NCBI GenBank assembly: GCA_036562185.1
Contig: DATCKN010000043.1
Location: forward strand, 1-32,538
Direction: 5' to 3'
Source of the DNA: Thermoclostridium sp036562185
GTDB taxonomy: Bacteria > Bacillota > Clostridia > DSM-8532
DNA length: 32,538 bases
In this document: positions 15,895 through 23,711 of the stretch, piece by piece
Numbering within the stretch: the stretch's first letter is position 1
How the letters are laid out: each line of letters opens with the position of its first letter
The notes under the pieces: generated by a model
Told to the model about the DNA's origin: nothing
Databases searched by the model: none
What the model saw: only the letters and a program-made list of their open reading frames with translations
Program-made: the position numbers and the translations under genes

Positions 15895-17121
15895 TTATAC
15901 CGGAAACGTTACGGTGATCAAAAGAGAATGCCCATCTTCGGTTGTACCATGGATTTTGCCGTTATGCGCTGAAACAATGGCTTTCGCGATTGATAAGCCA
16001 ATTCCGTATCCGCCTGTTTGGGAATTACGGGAAGGATCTATCCGGTAAAAACGTTCAAAGAGCTTTGGAAGGCTTTCTTCAGGTATAACATTCCCTGTTG
16101 TGTTATATACCGATAAAATGATTGCTCCGTTTTGCCTGCGGACATTTATGGAAATTTTCCCGTTTTCGGGAGAATACTTCAGGGCGTTATCGAGCAGAAT
16201 GCCCACCAGTTGCCGGATGGATTTCTCATTTCCCTTAAGGCTGAGCATTGGCTGGATGTTACAGGCAAACTCCTTGTTCTGGGTCTGAGCCAGTGCCTGA
16301 AATGAGCCGGCTGTTTCACTGACCACATCGGAGAATGGAAACTCCACCATCTGAAGCTGATTGTCGGATTCCTCCATTCGGGCCAGGAATATAAGATCAT
16401 TTGTAAGTTCGGTCAGCCGTTTTACCTGTTTTTTAATATCATCCAGCCATTCATTTTCTCCAAACTCCATATTAAGAACATCCAAGTCGGCATTTATGAC
16501 GGTAATGGGAGTTTTAAGCTCATGTCCGGCGTCTGTAATAAACCGTTTTTGCTTTTCGTAACTCTCGGAAATTGGTTTGACAATTCTGTTGGAGAAAAAT
16601 GCAATCAGTGTGAAAACCAGAATAAATCCCAAAAGGGATATTGTAATGCTTGCCAGTAAAAAACTGCGAAATGATTCCAGTTTTCTGCCGCAGTCAAGGA
16701 AGATAACACGTACATTGGCACCTTCTGCGTGTATTGAAAAACGGTAACTTTTTATGAATCCTTTGTTCTGATTGCTTTCCAGGATTTGCTTCGCATATGC
16801 AATGGCATCATTCCGGCTTACTGAGATGATCCTGCTTGTTTCAACCTGAACCACCCTGCTTGTTTCCTGAGCCAGAACCACCGAAAAGAATCGGGTCTCG
16901 TAAGGAATTTCGGGAGACATATGCGGAGGGAGCTGCCCGCGGCCACCATGTCCGGCAGGAAATGCCCCCCTGTTACTGGACAGTATTGACAGAAGTTCGT
17001 CTGCTTCATGCACCACTTTTACATAATTTGCTATGTTAATACCTGCAATGATGACGGTAAGCACAGCAAAGAAAGCCGCCATTGATACCAGGATAAACTT
17101 GCGCTGAAGCTTTTTGATCAT
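15895..17121 (-). CDS. Sensor histidine kinase, partner of the adjacent response regulator
   Basis: 408 residues. A membrane helix at about 9-32 and another at about 155-178 flank an extracytoplasmic domain with a Gly-rich stretch near 56-62. The HisKA motif has His200 in ITDAGHELKTPI, the N-box is LLDNALKYS, and the C-terminal FERFYRID...GYGIGLSIAKAIV contains the G2 glycines. The usual Asp of the G1 box is an Asn (VYNTTG). The start at 17121 has GGAGG at 17129-17133 and overlaps the regulator stop by four bases (ATGA), so the two are translationally coupled. The pair is divergent from the VTC operon, which it probably controls through the shared region. Confidence 0.9.
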   Translation of the reverse strand: MIKKLQRKFILVSMAAFFAVLTVIIAGINIANYVKVVHEADELLSILSSNRGAFPAGHGGRGQLPPHMSPEIPYETRFFSVVLAQETSRVVQVETSRIISVSRNDAIAYAKQILESNQNKGFIKSYRFSIHAEGANVRVIFLDCGRKLESFRSFLLASITISLLGFILVFTLIAFFSNRIVKPISESYEKQKRFITDAGHELKTPITVINADLDVLNMEFGENEWLDDIKKQVKRLTELTNDLIFLARMEESDNQLQMVEFPFSDVVSETAGSFQALAQTQNKEFACNIQPMLSLKGNEKSIRQLVGILLDNALKYSPENGKISINVRRQNGAIILSVYNTTGNVIPEESLPKLFERFYRIDPSRNSQTGGYGIGLSIAKAIVSAHNGKIHGTTEDGHSLLITVTFPV

Positions 17122-17789
17122 GATATTACCTCCAGAGAGTATCCTGCATTTCGGGCTGCCCTGATTTGAACGTTTGCATTCAGCGCAGAAAGTTTTTTCC
17201 GCAGGTATGAAATATACACCCAAACCACATTAATCTCTGCATCTGAATCAAATCCCCATATCTTATCCATAAACCGTTCTGTAGAAATCAAATTTTGTGG
17301 ATTCTGCATCAGCATTTCCATCATCTGGAATTCTTTGTTTGCCAGGCGAAAACTGCCGGTAGGGGATGACAGCTCGAATGTAGCGCGATCCAGTTTAATA
17401 TTTCCAAATGACAGTTTATTGTCAGTTATATGGTACCCCCTGGTCATGGCCCTGATTCTGGCCAGCAGTTCCTTTGTATCAAAAGGTTTTGTCAGGTAAT
17501 CGTTGGCACCGCTGTCAAGACCCAAAACTTTATCATCTACTTCAGACTTTGCGGTCAGCATTAAAATCGGTATGCTGATTCCTTTTTCGCGAACCTTTTT
17601 CAATACAGATATACCATCCATTTTTGGCATCATGATATCAAGAATTGCAGCATCATAGTCTCCTGTTTCGAGGTAAGAAATGGCATCCTCTCCGTTATAG
17701 ACTGCTTCTGCAGTATAATTATTTTTTTCCAATATTTTTACGAGGGCACGGGCGAGTGAGCGTTCGTCCTCAGCCAGTAATATTTTCAT
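17118..17789 (-). CDS. OmpR-family response regulator
   Basis: 223 residues. The receiver domain has acidic pocket AEDE, phospho-acceptor Asp51 in ILDIMMPKMDG, and conserved LTAK and TKPFD. A C-terminal winged helix has the typical NKEFQMMEMLMQNPQNLIS and the closing WVYISYLRKKL segment. ATG at 17789 is chosen because AAGGTG lies just upstream and the conserved MKILLAEDE begins there. It is first in a two-gene unit with the kinase. A TATAAT on the minus strand at 17856-17861 is a likely -10, with the 22-bp-period direct repeats just upstream, consistent with autoregulation. Confidence 0.93.
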   Translation of the reverse strand: MKILLAEDERSLARALVKILEKNNYTAEAVYNGEDAISYLETGDYDAAILDIMMPKMDGISVLKKVREKGISIPILMLTAKSEVDDKVLGLDSGANDYLTKPFDTKELLARIRAMTRGYHITDNKLSFGNIKLDRATFELSSPTGSFRLANKEFQMMEMLMQNPQNLISTERFMDKIWGFDSDAEINVVWVYISYLRKKLSALNANVQIRAARNAGYSLEVIS

Positions 17790-17855
17790 GTCGCACCTTC
17801 TTCCCTTTTTCTCTGTATATATCATAGCTGATGAACATTAAGTGGAATTAAAAAC

Positions 17856-17922
17856 ATTATATATTTTTTGTATTTCTGATGAAACGTGCTTTTTGTGATT
17901 AAATTATGAACTTTTTGTGATT
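17856..17922. promoter_or_regulatory. Direct-repeat operator between the two-component genes and the VTC operon
   Basis: CTTTTTGTGATT occurs perfectly at 17889-17900 and again at 17911-17922, a 22-base period, or two helical turns. OmpR/PhoB-type regulators bind direct repeats of this geometry. On the minus strand the repeats sit just upstream of a weak -35 (TTTCAT at 17879-17884) and TATAAT (17856-17861) leading to the regulator gene. On the plus strand they lie about 57 bases before the VTC start. Joint control of both units is inferred. Confidence 0.65.
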
Positions 17923-17978
17923 TTAAAGTTCAATTAGGGTTGCCCCGATAAACTTGTTGCTGTAAGGGAGGAAAACTT

Positions 17979-18698
17979 ATGGCATACCAAGCTGTTTTTA
18001 TGCGCTATGAATTAAAGTATTTAATCAATCCATCTCAGAAAGAAAAGTTTTTAAAAGCAATGGAACAACATATGGCACCTGATAAGTACGGACGCGCTAC
18101 CATCAGGAATATTTACTACGACACTGACAGCTACCGCCTGATCCGGCGTTCCATCGAAAGTCCCTGCTATAAAGAGAAACTTCGTGTACGCAGCTATGCA
18201 AAGGTCAGTCCAGAAAGCCCTGTATTTGTAGAATTGAAGAAAAAATATCAGTCTGTTGTCTACAAGCGCCGGGTATTTCTGCCTGAAAATGAAGCAATTA
18301 AATGGCTTGCAGGTGAAGAAGCTGTCAGTAAAAAGACACAAATAGCAAATGAAATTGACTATTTTCTGGCTTATTACCAGACACTTCATCCGGTGCTGTT
18401 CCTGTCCTATGAGAGAGAAGCATACTACAGCCTGGACGGAGGAGACTTCAGGGTCACATTTGATGAGAATATCCTGTGCCGGCAGGAGGAACTGTCTCTT
18501 AAGGCCAATGTATGGGGTATACCAATTTTGCCGGATGGAAGAGTCCTTATGGAACTTAAATGCTCAGGCGGCATTCCTCTTTGGATGGTCCGGGTAATGT
18601 CTGAAGAACGAATTTTTAAAACATCCTACTCCAAATATGGAACTGCTTATCAAGACATTATTTATCCAAAACTAAAGGAGACTAAAATTTATGCATAG
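17979..18698 (+). CDS. VTC-domain protein, polyphosphate polymerase-like
   Basis: 239 residues covering one VTC catalytic-type domain of the CYTH/triphosphate-tunnel fold. Visible motifs are RYELKYLI (9-16), KLRVRSY (67-73), VELKKK (84-89), YKRR (95-98), SYERE (143-147), a strand with Asp161, MELK (191-194) and SKYG near 218. The alternating basic and acidic residues are those lining the tunnel in yeast Vtc4, which makes polyphosphate from ATP; the bacterial activity here is inferred. The start has GGGAGG at 17966-17971. The next gene overlaps by eight bases. VTC and DUF4956 genes are commonly paired in bacteria, often with CotH-type proteins; here a beta-helix lipoprotein takes the third place. 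Confidence 0.85.
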   Translation: MAYQAVFMRYELKYLINPSQKEKFLKAMEQHMAPDKYGRATIRNIYYDTDSYRLIRRSIESPCYKEKLRVRSYAKVSPESPVFVELKKKYQSVVYKRRVFLPENEAIKWLAGEEAVSKKTQIANEIDYFLAYYQTLHPVLFLSYEREAYYSLDGGDFRVTFDENILCRQEELSLKANVWGIPILPDGRVLMELKCSGGIPLWMVRVMSEERIFKTSYSKYGTAYQDIIYPKLKETKIYA

Positions 18699-19386
18699 TA
18701 CTATTTTCAGAGGTTTGTTTGATACCGACATGACAAGTATAATCAGCATATCGGATTTTTTGATTTGCATTGGCTGTTCACTGGCAATCGGCCTGATCAT
18801 GGCATTTGCTTATATGTACCGCAGCAGATATACGAAAAGTTTCATCAGTACCGTTGCTTTGCTGCCGGCAGTTGTTTGTGTGGTAATTATGATGGTGAAT
18901 GGCAATGTGGGTACAGGAGTTGCAGTGGCAGGTGCTTTCAGTCTGGTCAGGTTCAGATCTGTACCCGGTACTGCGAAGGAAATAACCATGCTGTTTCTTG
19001 CGATGGGTGCCGGTCTGATTACAGGTATGGGTTATCTGGCATTTGCGCTGCTTTTTACAATTATTATGTGTGCTTTAATTGTACTCTATAATCAGTTGGA
19101 TTTTGGGGCTAAAAAGAACGCGGCAACATATAAGACACTGAATATTACCATCCCTGAGGATTTGGATTACACCGGTGTATTTGAGGAAATACTTGAAAAA
19201 TATGCTTCATCATATGAGCTTGTAAAGGTTAAGACCACGAACATGGGCAGCTTGTTCCGCCTGACTTATGACCTGACACTCAGAGATGAAAAGAAAGAAA
19301 AAGAAATGATCGACAAACTCCGTTGCAGAAACGGAAATCTTGAAATTACCGTGTCCAGGCAGGAAACAGCTGCCGCCGAACTGTAA
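18691..19386 (+). CDS. DUF4956 membrane protein
   Basis: 231 residues. Four or so hydrophobic helices fill the first two thirds (about 11-33, 50-70, 75-100 and 108-132). The conserved loop SLVRFRSVPGTAKEI characterises DUF4956. A soluble C-terminal domain of about 85 residues (YKTLNITIPEDLDYTG onward) probably faces the cytoplasm. Function is not established. It overlaps the VTC gene by eight bases with AAAGGAG as ribosome binding site, and the lipoprotein gene starts 15 bases after it. The tight packing suggests that the VTC enzyme and this membrane protein form a complex, perhaps exporting or handling an anionic polymer. Confidence 0.85.
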   Translation: MHSTIFRGLFDTDMTSIISISDFLICIGCSLAIGLIMAFAYMYRSRYTKSFISTVALLPAVVCVVIMMVNGNVGTGVAVAGAFSLVRFRSVPGTAKEITMLFLAMGAGLITGMGYLAFALLFTIIMCALIVLYNQLDFGAKKNAATYKTLNITIPEDLDYTGVFEEILEKYASSYELVKVKTTNMGSLFRLTYDLTLRDEKKEKEMIDKLRCRNGNLEITVSRQETAAAEL

Positions 19387-19401
19387 GAAAGGAGGGGTTT
19401 A

Positions 19402-21216
19402 ATGAAAAAATTAATTCCGGCATTATTACTGGCAGTTGCGTTGCTGGTTCCGGGATGCAGTCAGAACTACGGTGTGACTCAGCCTGATATCAGTGCAGGT
19501 AATCAGCAGCAAACCAATATCGTTAACACGACATCAGACAATAATTCGGCCGATGATTCTTCCGATTTGTTTTCCTCCCGGGATTTTGAAGTAGGATATG
19601 ATGAAAGTACAAGCGCCATTATTCAGCTTGACGGGGATACAGCAACCAGTACATCCAATGCTGTCAAAATTTCTGAAAGAACAGTTACAATTACAGATGA
19701 GGGCACCTATATTATTTCAGGAACTTTCAATGATGGAATGATCATTGTTAACGCTGAAAAAACAGATAAGATCCAACTGGTTTTGGACAATGTTTCCATC
19801 CATAGTGAAACATCAGCACCAATATATATCCTTAATGCCGACAAGGTGTTTATAACACTGGCCCCGGACTCCGTAAATTCTCTTTCCAATGGCGGCACCT
19901 TTACAGCAATAGACGAGAACAACATTGATGCAGTCATATTTTCGAAGGAAGACCTGACGCTAAATGGCTCGGGAGCGCTTGCAATTAACTCGCCGGCAGG
20001 GCATGGCATTGTTTCAAAGGATGAGCTGGCGCTGACAAGCGGCACATATCAGATTAGGGCTGCTTCCCATGGCCTGCAGGGGAAAGACAATATTTGCATA
20101 GCCAATGTTGAAATAAACATTACCTCCGGTAAGGACGGCATACACGCAGAAAATACAGATGATACCACACTTGGCTTTGTATATATAGAAAGCGGTGCTT
20201 TTAATATTAATTCGGGTGGTGATGGAATTTCTGCCTCTGCCTGCATACAGATTGACGATGGTATTTTCAATATTGTCTCTGGTGGCGGAAGTGCGAATGC
20301 GGAAGTAAAAACACCGGATTTCAGGGGCGGCTTCATGGGCGGTGGCCGCAAGGGCCTGGGTTTCAATGGAGGCAATAATGCTCAAGATACAACAAGTACA
20401 AACGCTGAGGATGACAGTAACAGCAACAAGGGTATTAAAGCGGGCGGAAATCTTACTATAAATGGGGGTAGCTTTAACATAGACACCGCAGATGATGCAG
20501 TTCATTCCAATGCTTCAATTAACATGAATAACGGCACTTTACAGATTGCTACCGGCGATGACGCTTTTCATGCCGATGATACCCTGACCATAATCTCTGG
20601 TACGATAAACATTACAAAATGTTATGAGGGATTGGAAGCACTCCATGTGGAAGTCTCCGGCGGCGATATAACCTTGTATGCCGGCGATGACGGGCTCAAT
20701 GCGGCGGGAGGCACAGATCAGAGCGGCTTTGGCGGTATGCGCGGAAATGACAGGTTTGGCCGTGGCAGGCCTGGCAGTTCTTCGTCAAATGGCAGTATTG
20801 TCATATCGGGTGGTAAACTGTATGTAAACGCCCAAGGTGACGGTATTGATGCCAATGGAACACTTACAATTTCTGGAGGCTATACTGTTATATGCGGCCC
20901 CATTGTTGGTGATACAGCTACTTTGGACTATGATGTAAGCGGAGTAATAACAGGAGGCACTTTCATCGGTACAGGTGCTGCAGGAATGGCACAGACATTC
21001 AGTGATTCCGGACAAGGTGTTGTCGCAGTCAGAGTGGGCAACCAGCCCGCAGGGACTGCCATTACGCTGACAGATTCAAACGGGAAAACAATTATACCAT
21101 CTTACACACCCGAACTTGATTTCGCGGTTGTTATTCTCAGCAGCCCTGATATTGTAAAGGGAGAGACATATACTGTCACTATTGGGAATAACACCGCTGA
21201 TTTTATCGCAAATTAA
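19402..21216 (+). CDS. DUF4353 beta-helix lipoprotein, probable carbohydrate-binding protein
   Basis: 604 residues. A lipoprotein signal peptide (KKLIPALLLAVALLVPGC) has lipobox VPGC and Cys19. A Thr/Ser/Asn-rich linker runs to about 60. Next comes a long array of short beta strands with recurring turn motifs such as GKDGIHAEN, GGDGISA, ADDAVHSN, GDDAFHADD, GDDGLNAAG and GDGIDANG. These look like calcium-binding turns of a right-handed beta-helix. The family includes Cthe_2159, a pectate-lyase-like polysaccharide-binding protein of C. thermocellum. A Gly-rich insertion near 310-325 and another near 440-458 interrupt the array. It is the last gene of the VTC operon. Surface binding of polysaccharide is the likely role, with no evidence of catalysis seen. 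Confidence 0.85.
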   Translation: MKKLIPALLLAVALLVPGCSQNYGVTQPDISAGNQQQTNIVNTTSDNNSADDSSDLFSSRDFEVGYDESTSAIIQLDGDTATSTSNAVKISERTVTITDEGTYIISGTFNDGMIIVNAEKTDKIQLVLDNVSIHSETSAPIYILNADKVFITLAPDSVNSLSNGGTFTAIDENNIDAVIFSKEDLTLNGSGALAINSPAGHGIVSKDELALTSGTYQIRAASHGLQGKDNICIANVEINITSGKDGIHAENTDDTTLGFVYIESGAFNINSGGDGISASACIQIDDGIFNIVSGGGSANAEVKTPDFRGGFMGGGRKGLGFNGGNNAQDTTSTNAEDDSNSNKGIKAGGNLTINGGSFNIDTADDAVHSNASINMNNGTLQIATGDDAFHADDTLTIISGTINITKCYEGLEALHVEVSGGDITLYAGDDGLNAAGGTDQSGFGGMRGNDRFGRGRPGSSSSNGSIVISGGKLYVNAQGDGIDANGTLTISGGYTVICGPIVGDTATLDYDVSGVITGGTFIGTGAAGMAQTFSDSGQGVVAVRVGNQPAGTAITLTDSNGKTIIPSYTPELDFAVVILSSPDIVKGETYTVTIGNNTADFIAN

Positions 21217-21276
21217 TATAACGAAAAATCTGTTAAATTCATTATATTAACGATAACCTCCATCAGTTAAACCTGC

Positions 21277-21313
21277 CTGGGGCCCATTTATGAGCCCCGG
21301 TACGCCTCTTTTT
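21277..21313 (+). terminator. Terminator after the VTC operon
   Basis: CTGGGGC at 21277-21283 pairs with GCCCCGG at 21294-21300 (one T-G pair) around a 10-base loop. A TTTTT run at 21309-21313 lies nine bases beyond the stem. It follows the lipoprotein stop by about 60 bases and separates this operon from the flavodoxin gene. Confidence 0.55.
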
Positions 21314-21421
21314 AGGTGGATACCTGTTTTAATCATGTAAAAAGTCATACTATGAAATAGTAATGAATAATATTTATGAAATGATTACGGCAAGTCTGAA
21401 TTTAGCAAAGGAGATTTGGAA

Positions 21422-21907
21422 ATGGTAATTGTTTACGAATCAAAAACGGGTTTTACGAAAAAGTATGCTGATATGCTTGCAGCAAAGACCGGGCTTAAGG
21501 CTTTTCGTGTAAAAGATATTTCAAAGGTAAGCCCGGATGAGGAAATCATTTTTCTTGGCTGGATGAAAGTCGGGAAAATACAGGGCCTTGATAAAATACG
21601 GAAATATAATATTGCAGCCGTATGCGGGTCAGGTACAGGGCGGACGGCCGAACCCGACGTGGAAACAATTCTTGCAAGGAACAATATAAAAAACATACCT
21701 TTTTTCTACCTGCGCGGCGGTTGCTTGCCTCTGAAAGAGATAAAGGGTATGGACAGGATTCTCCTGTCAATGTTTGTCAGGATGCTTAAGCGCCGTAAAG
21801 ATAAAGATGAAAGAACTGAAGAATCAATATCAATTATCGAAAACGGTTTTGACGGTGTAGAAGAGGAAAATCTTCAGCCATTGCTCGAATGGCTTAACGC
21901 AAGATAA
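21422..21907 (+). CDS. Flavodoxin-like protein
   Basis: 161 residues starting MVIVYESKTGFTKKYA, where TGFTKKYA is the FMN phosphate-binding loop of the flavodoxin fold. Further strands include EEIIFLGWMKVGKIQG and YNIAAVCGSG. It resembles the flavodoxin_5/HemG-type group, small FMN carriers or oxidases; the partner is unknown. The ATG at 21422 is eight bases after AAAGGAG (21407-21413); a TTG at 21416 is too close to it. The C-terminus is basic and then acidic (VRMLKRRKDKDERTEE). The SDR gene follows after 86 bases on the same strand. Confidence 0.8.
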   Translation: MVIVYESKTGFTKKYADMLAAKTGLKAFRVKDISKVSPDEEIIFLGWMKVGKIQGLDKIRKYNIAAVCGSGTGRTAEPDVETILARNNIKNIPFFYLRGGCLPLKEIKGMDRILLSMFVRMLKRRKDKDERTEESISIIENGFDGVEEENLQPLLEWLNAR

Positions 21908-21993
21908 AGCAATGCCATACATTCATATAGACGTCCGAGTTTGCTTTATGTTACATTATTAATAGAAATTTTGCTTGGAGCATGGTGATATAC

Positions 21994-22782
21994 ATGGAAA
22001 CAAAATTCGTCAATAAAGTTGCTATTGTTACAGGCGGAGCGTTGGGAATTGGAAGATGCCTTACCCGTGAATTCGCAAAAAAAGGTGCCAGGGTTGCGTT
22101 TATTGATAAGAATAAGGAAGCAGGAGAAGAGAATGTTAAATTCATTAAGGAGTTGGGAGCCGATGCTTTTTTCTTCTGCGGGGACATAGCAGAAGAGAAA
22201 GTGCTTAAAGAATTCGCGCAGCAGGTGGTTGAGCATTTTGGCAAAGTGGATTTTCTCATCAACAATGCGTGCATAAGCAAAAAGGGTATTCTCAAACCAT
22301 GCAGCTATGATGATTTTAACTATGTTTTAACAGTCGGAGTTACTGCTCCATATTATCTGACATACCTGTTCCTGCCACATTTCAGCAGTTGTGCATCGGT
22401 TGTTAATATTGCATCAACCCGTGCATTCATGTCACAGCCGAATACTGAAAGCTATACTGCTGCAAAGGGAGGAATTGTTGCGTTGACCCATGCAATGGCC
22501 ATAAGCCTTTCAGGACGGGTCCGTGTTAACTCGGTAGCTCCGGGATGGATTGATACGGGAAAATATTATGATGAAGGCTATGTTCCGAACCATTCAAAAG
22601 CCGATTTGATTCAGCATCCTTCGCGACGGATCGGAGATCCAATGGATATTGCCCGTGCGGTTTTCTTTTTATGTGATCCTGAAAACAGCTTTGTGAATGG
22701 GGAAAACATTACGGTTGACGGTGGAATGACAAAACTCATGGTCTATACAGGGGATGAAGGATGGACCCTGAATGTGGATTGA
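21994..22782 (+). CDS. Short-chain dehydrogenase/reductase, SDR family
   Basis: 262 residues of the classical SDR fold. The dinucleotide motif TGGALGIG is at 13-20. Asp38 at the end of the second strand (VAFIDKN) indicates NAD(H) preference. NNAC at 90-93 replaces the usual NNAG. Catalytic Ser141, Tyr154 and Lys158 (YTAAK) are present. The Asn of the SDR tetrad, expected in VLTVGVTAPY, appears to be Gly. The C-terminal NGENITVDGGMTKLMVY is typical. The substrate is unknown. ATG at 21994 is chosen over 21982 because the glycine-rich motif is then at the usual distance and GGAG abuts the earlier ATG. Confidence 0.88.
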   Translation: METKFVNKVAIVTGGALGIGRCLTREFAKKGARVAFIDKNKEAGEENVKFIKELGADAFFFCGDIAEEKVLKEFAQQVVEHFGKVDFLINNACISKKGILKPCSYDDFNYVLTVGVTAPYYLTYLFLPHFSSCASVVNIASTRAFMSQPNTESYTAAKGGIVALTHAMAISLSGRVRVNSVAPGWIDTGKYYDEGYVPNHSKADLIQHPSRRIGDPMDIARAVFFLCDPENSFVNGENITVDGGMTKLMVYTGDEGWTLNVD

Positions 22783-22828
22783 AAAAGCAGAACTTTGATT
22801 AAAAAAGAAAATTTGTTCGTATTTAATT

Positions 22829-22857
22829 TTAACTCACCATAATAATTATGTTATAAT
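22829..22857 (+). promoter_or_regulatory. Promoter of the restriction-modification operon
   Basis: TTAACT at 22829-22834 and TATAAT at 22852-22857 are separated by 17 bases, and TG at 22849-22850 makes an extended -10. It lies 18 bases before the methyltransferase start, so the leader is very short. GAGGTGAGG supplies the ribosome binding site. Confidence 0.6.
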
Positions 22858-22874
22858 TGACCTGAGGTGAGGTT

Positions 22875-23711
22875 ATGATAAAGGATCCACTGGTTGCACC
22901 CGTTTTAAAATGGGTGGGTGGGAAGCGACAATTGTTAAAAGATATAGAGAAGCACATACCAAGCCGGTTTTCTACTTACTATGAGCCTTTTCTGGGCGGG
23001 GGCGCAGTTTTGTTCGCTCTTCAGCCGGACAAGGCGGTAGTTAATGATATCAGTGAAGAACTTATGAATGTATATACCGTAATCCGGGATAATATTGAAG
23101 AATTGATTGAAGACCTGAAAAAACACAAAAACGAAGAAGACTATTTTTATGAAATAAGAGAATTGGACCGGGATAAAAAAAAGTACAGCCAGTTAAGCAA
23201 TGTCAGGAAAGCATCGAGGATAATTTATCTTAACAAGACATGCTATAACGGCTTGTTCAGGGTTAACCAGCAGGGGGAATTTAATTCCCCGTTTGGAAGA
23301 TATAAAAATCCCAATATAGTGAATGAGGCAACATTAAGAGCAGTAAGCGATTATTTCAATAAAGCAAAAATAACTTTTTTGTGCGGAGACTTTGAAGACG
23401 CTGTAAAAGGTATAAGGAAAGGAAGTTTCGTATATTTTGATCCGCCATATGATCCGGTTTCAGACAGTGCTAATTTTACCGGATATGATAAGGGCGGATT
23501 CGGGCGGGATGAACAGATAAGGCTGAAAAAACTGTGCGACAGGTTAAACAGCAGGGGCATAAAGTTTTTGCTTTCAAACTCTGCTACCGATTTTATCCTG
23601 GACTTATACAAGGATTATAACATTACAATTGTACAGGCGAAAAGGGCTGTAAATTCCAAGGGGGACAGGCGTGGAGAAGTTAATGAAGTCCTGGTGAAGA
23701 ATTATGAGTGA
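22875..23711 (+). CDS. Dam-family DNA adenine N6-methyltransferase
   Basis: 278 residues of the D12 class (alpha group). N-terminal KWVGGKR is at 12-18, SAM-binding FLGGGAVLF at 39-47, and catalytic DPPY at 189-192 in VYFDPPYDP, with KRAVNSKGDRRGEVNEVLV near the end. It transfers methyl from SAM to adenine in a short site and protects DNA from the co-encoded endonuclease. The family includes GATC enzymes (Dam, DpnM, MboI) but also others, such as the EcoRV enzyme, so the site cannot be read from the sequence alone. Its stop overlaps the endonuclease start by eight bases, giving methylase-first order and coupled translation. Confidence 0.92.
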   Translation: MIKDPLVAPVLKWVGGKRQLLKDIEKHIPSRFSTYYEPFLGGGAVLFALQPDKAVVNDISEELMNVYTVIRDNIEELIEDLKKHKNEEDYFYEIRELDRDKKKYSQLSNVRKASRIIYLNKTCYNGLFRVNQQGEFNSPFGRYKNPNIVNEATLRAVSDYFNKAKITFLCGDFEDAVKGIRKGSFVYFDPPYDPVSDSANFTGYDKGGFGRDEQIRLKKLCDRLNSRGIKFLLSNSATDFILDLYKDYNITIVQAKRAVNSKGDRRGEVNEVLVKNYE

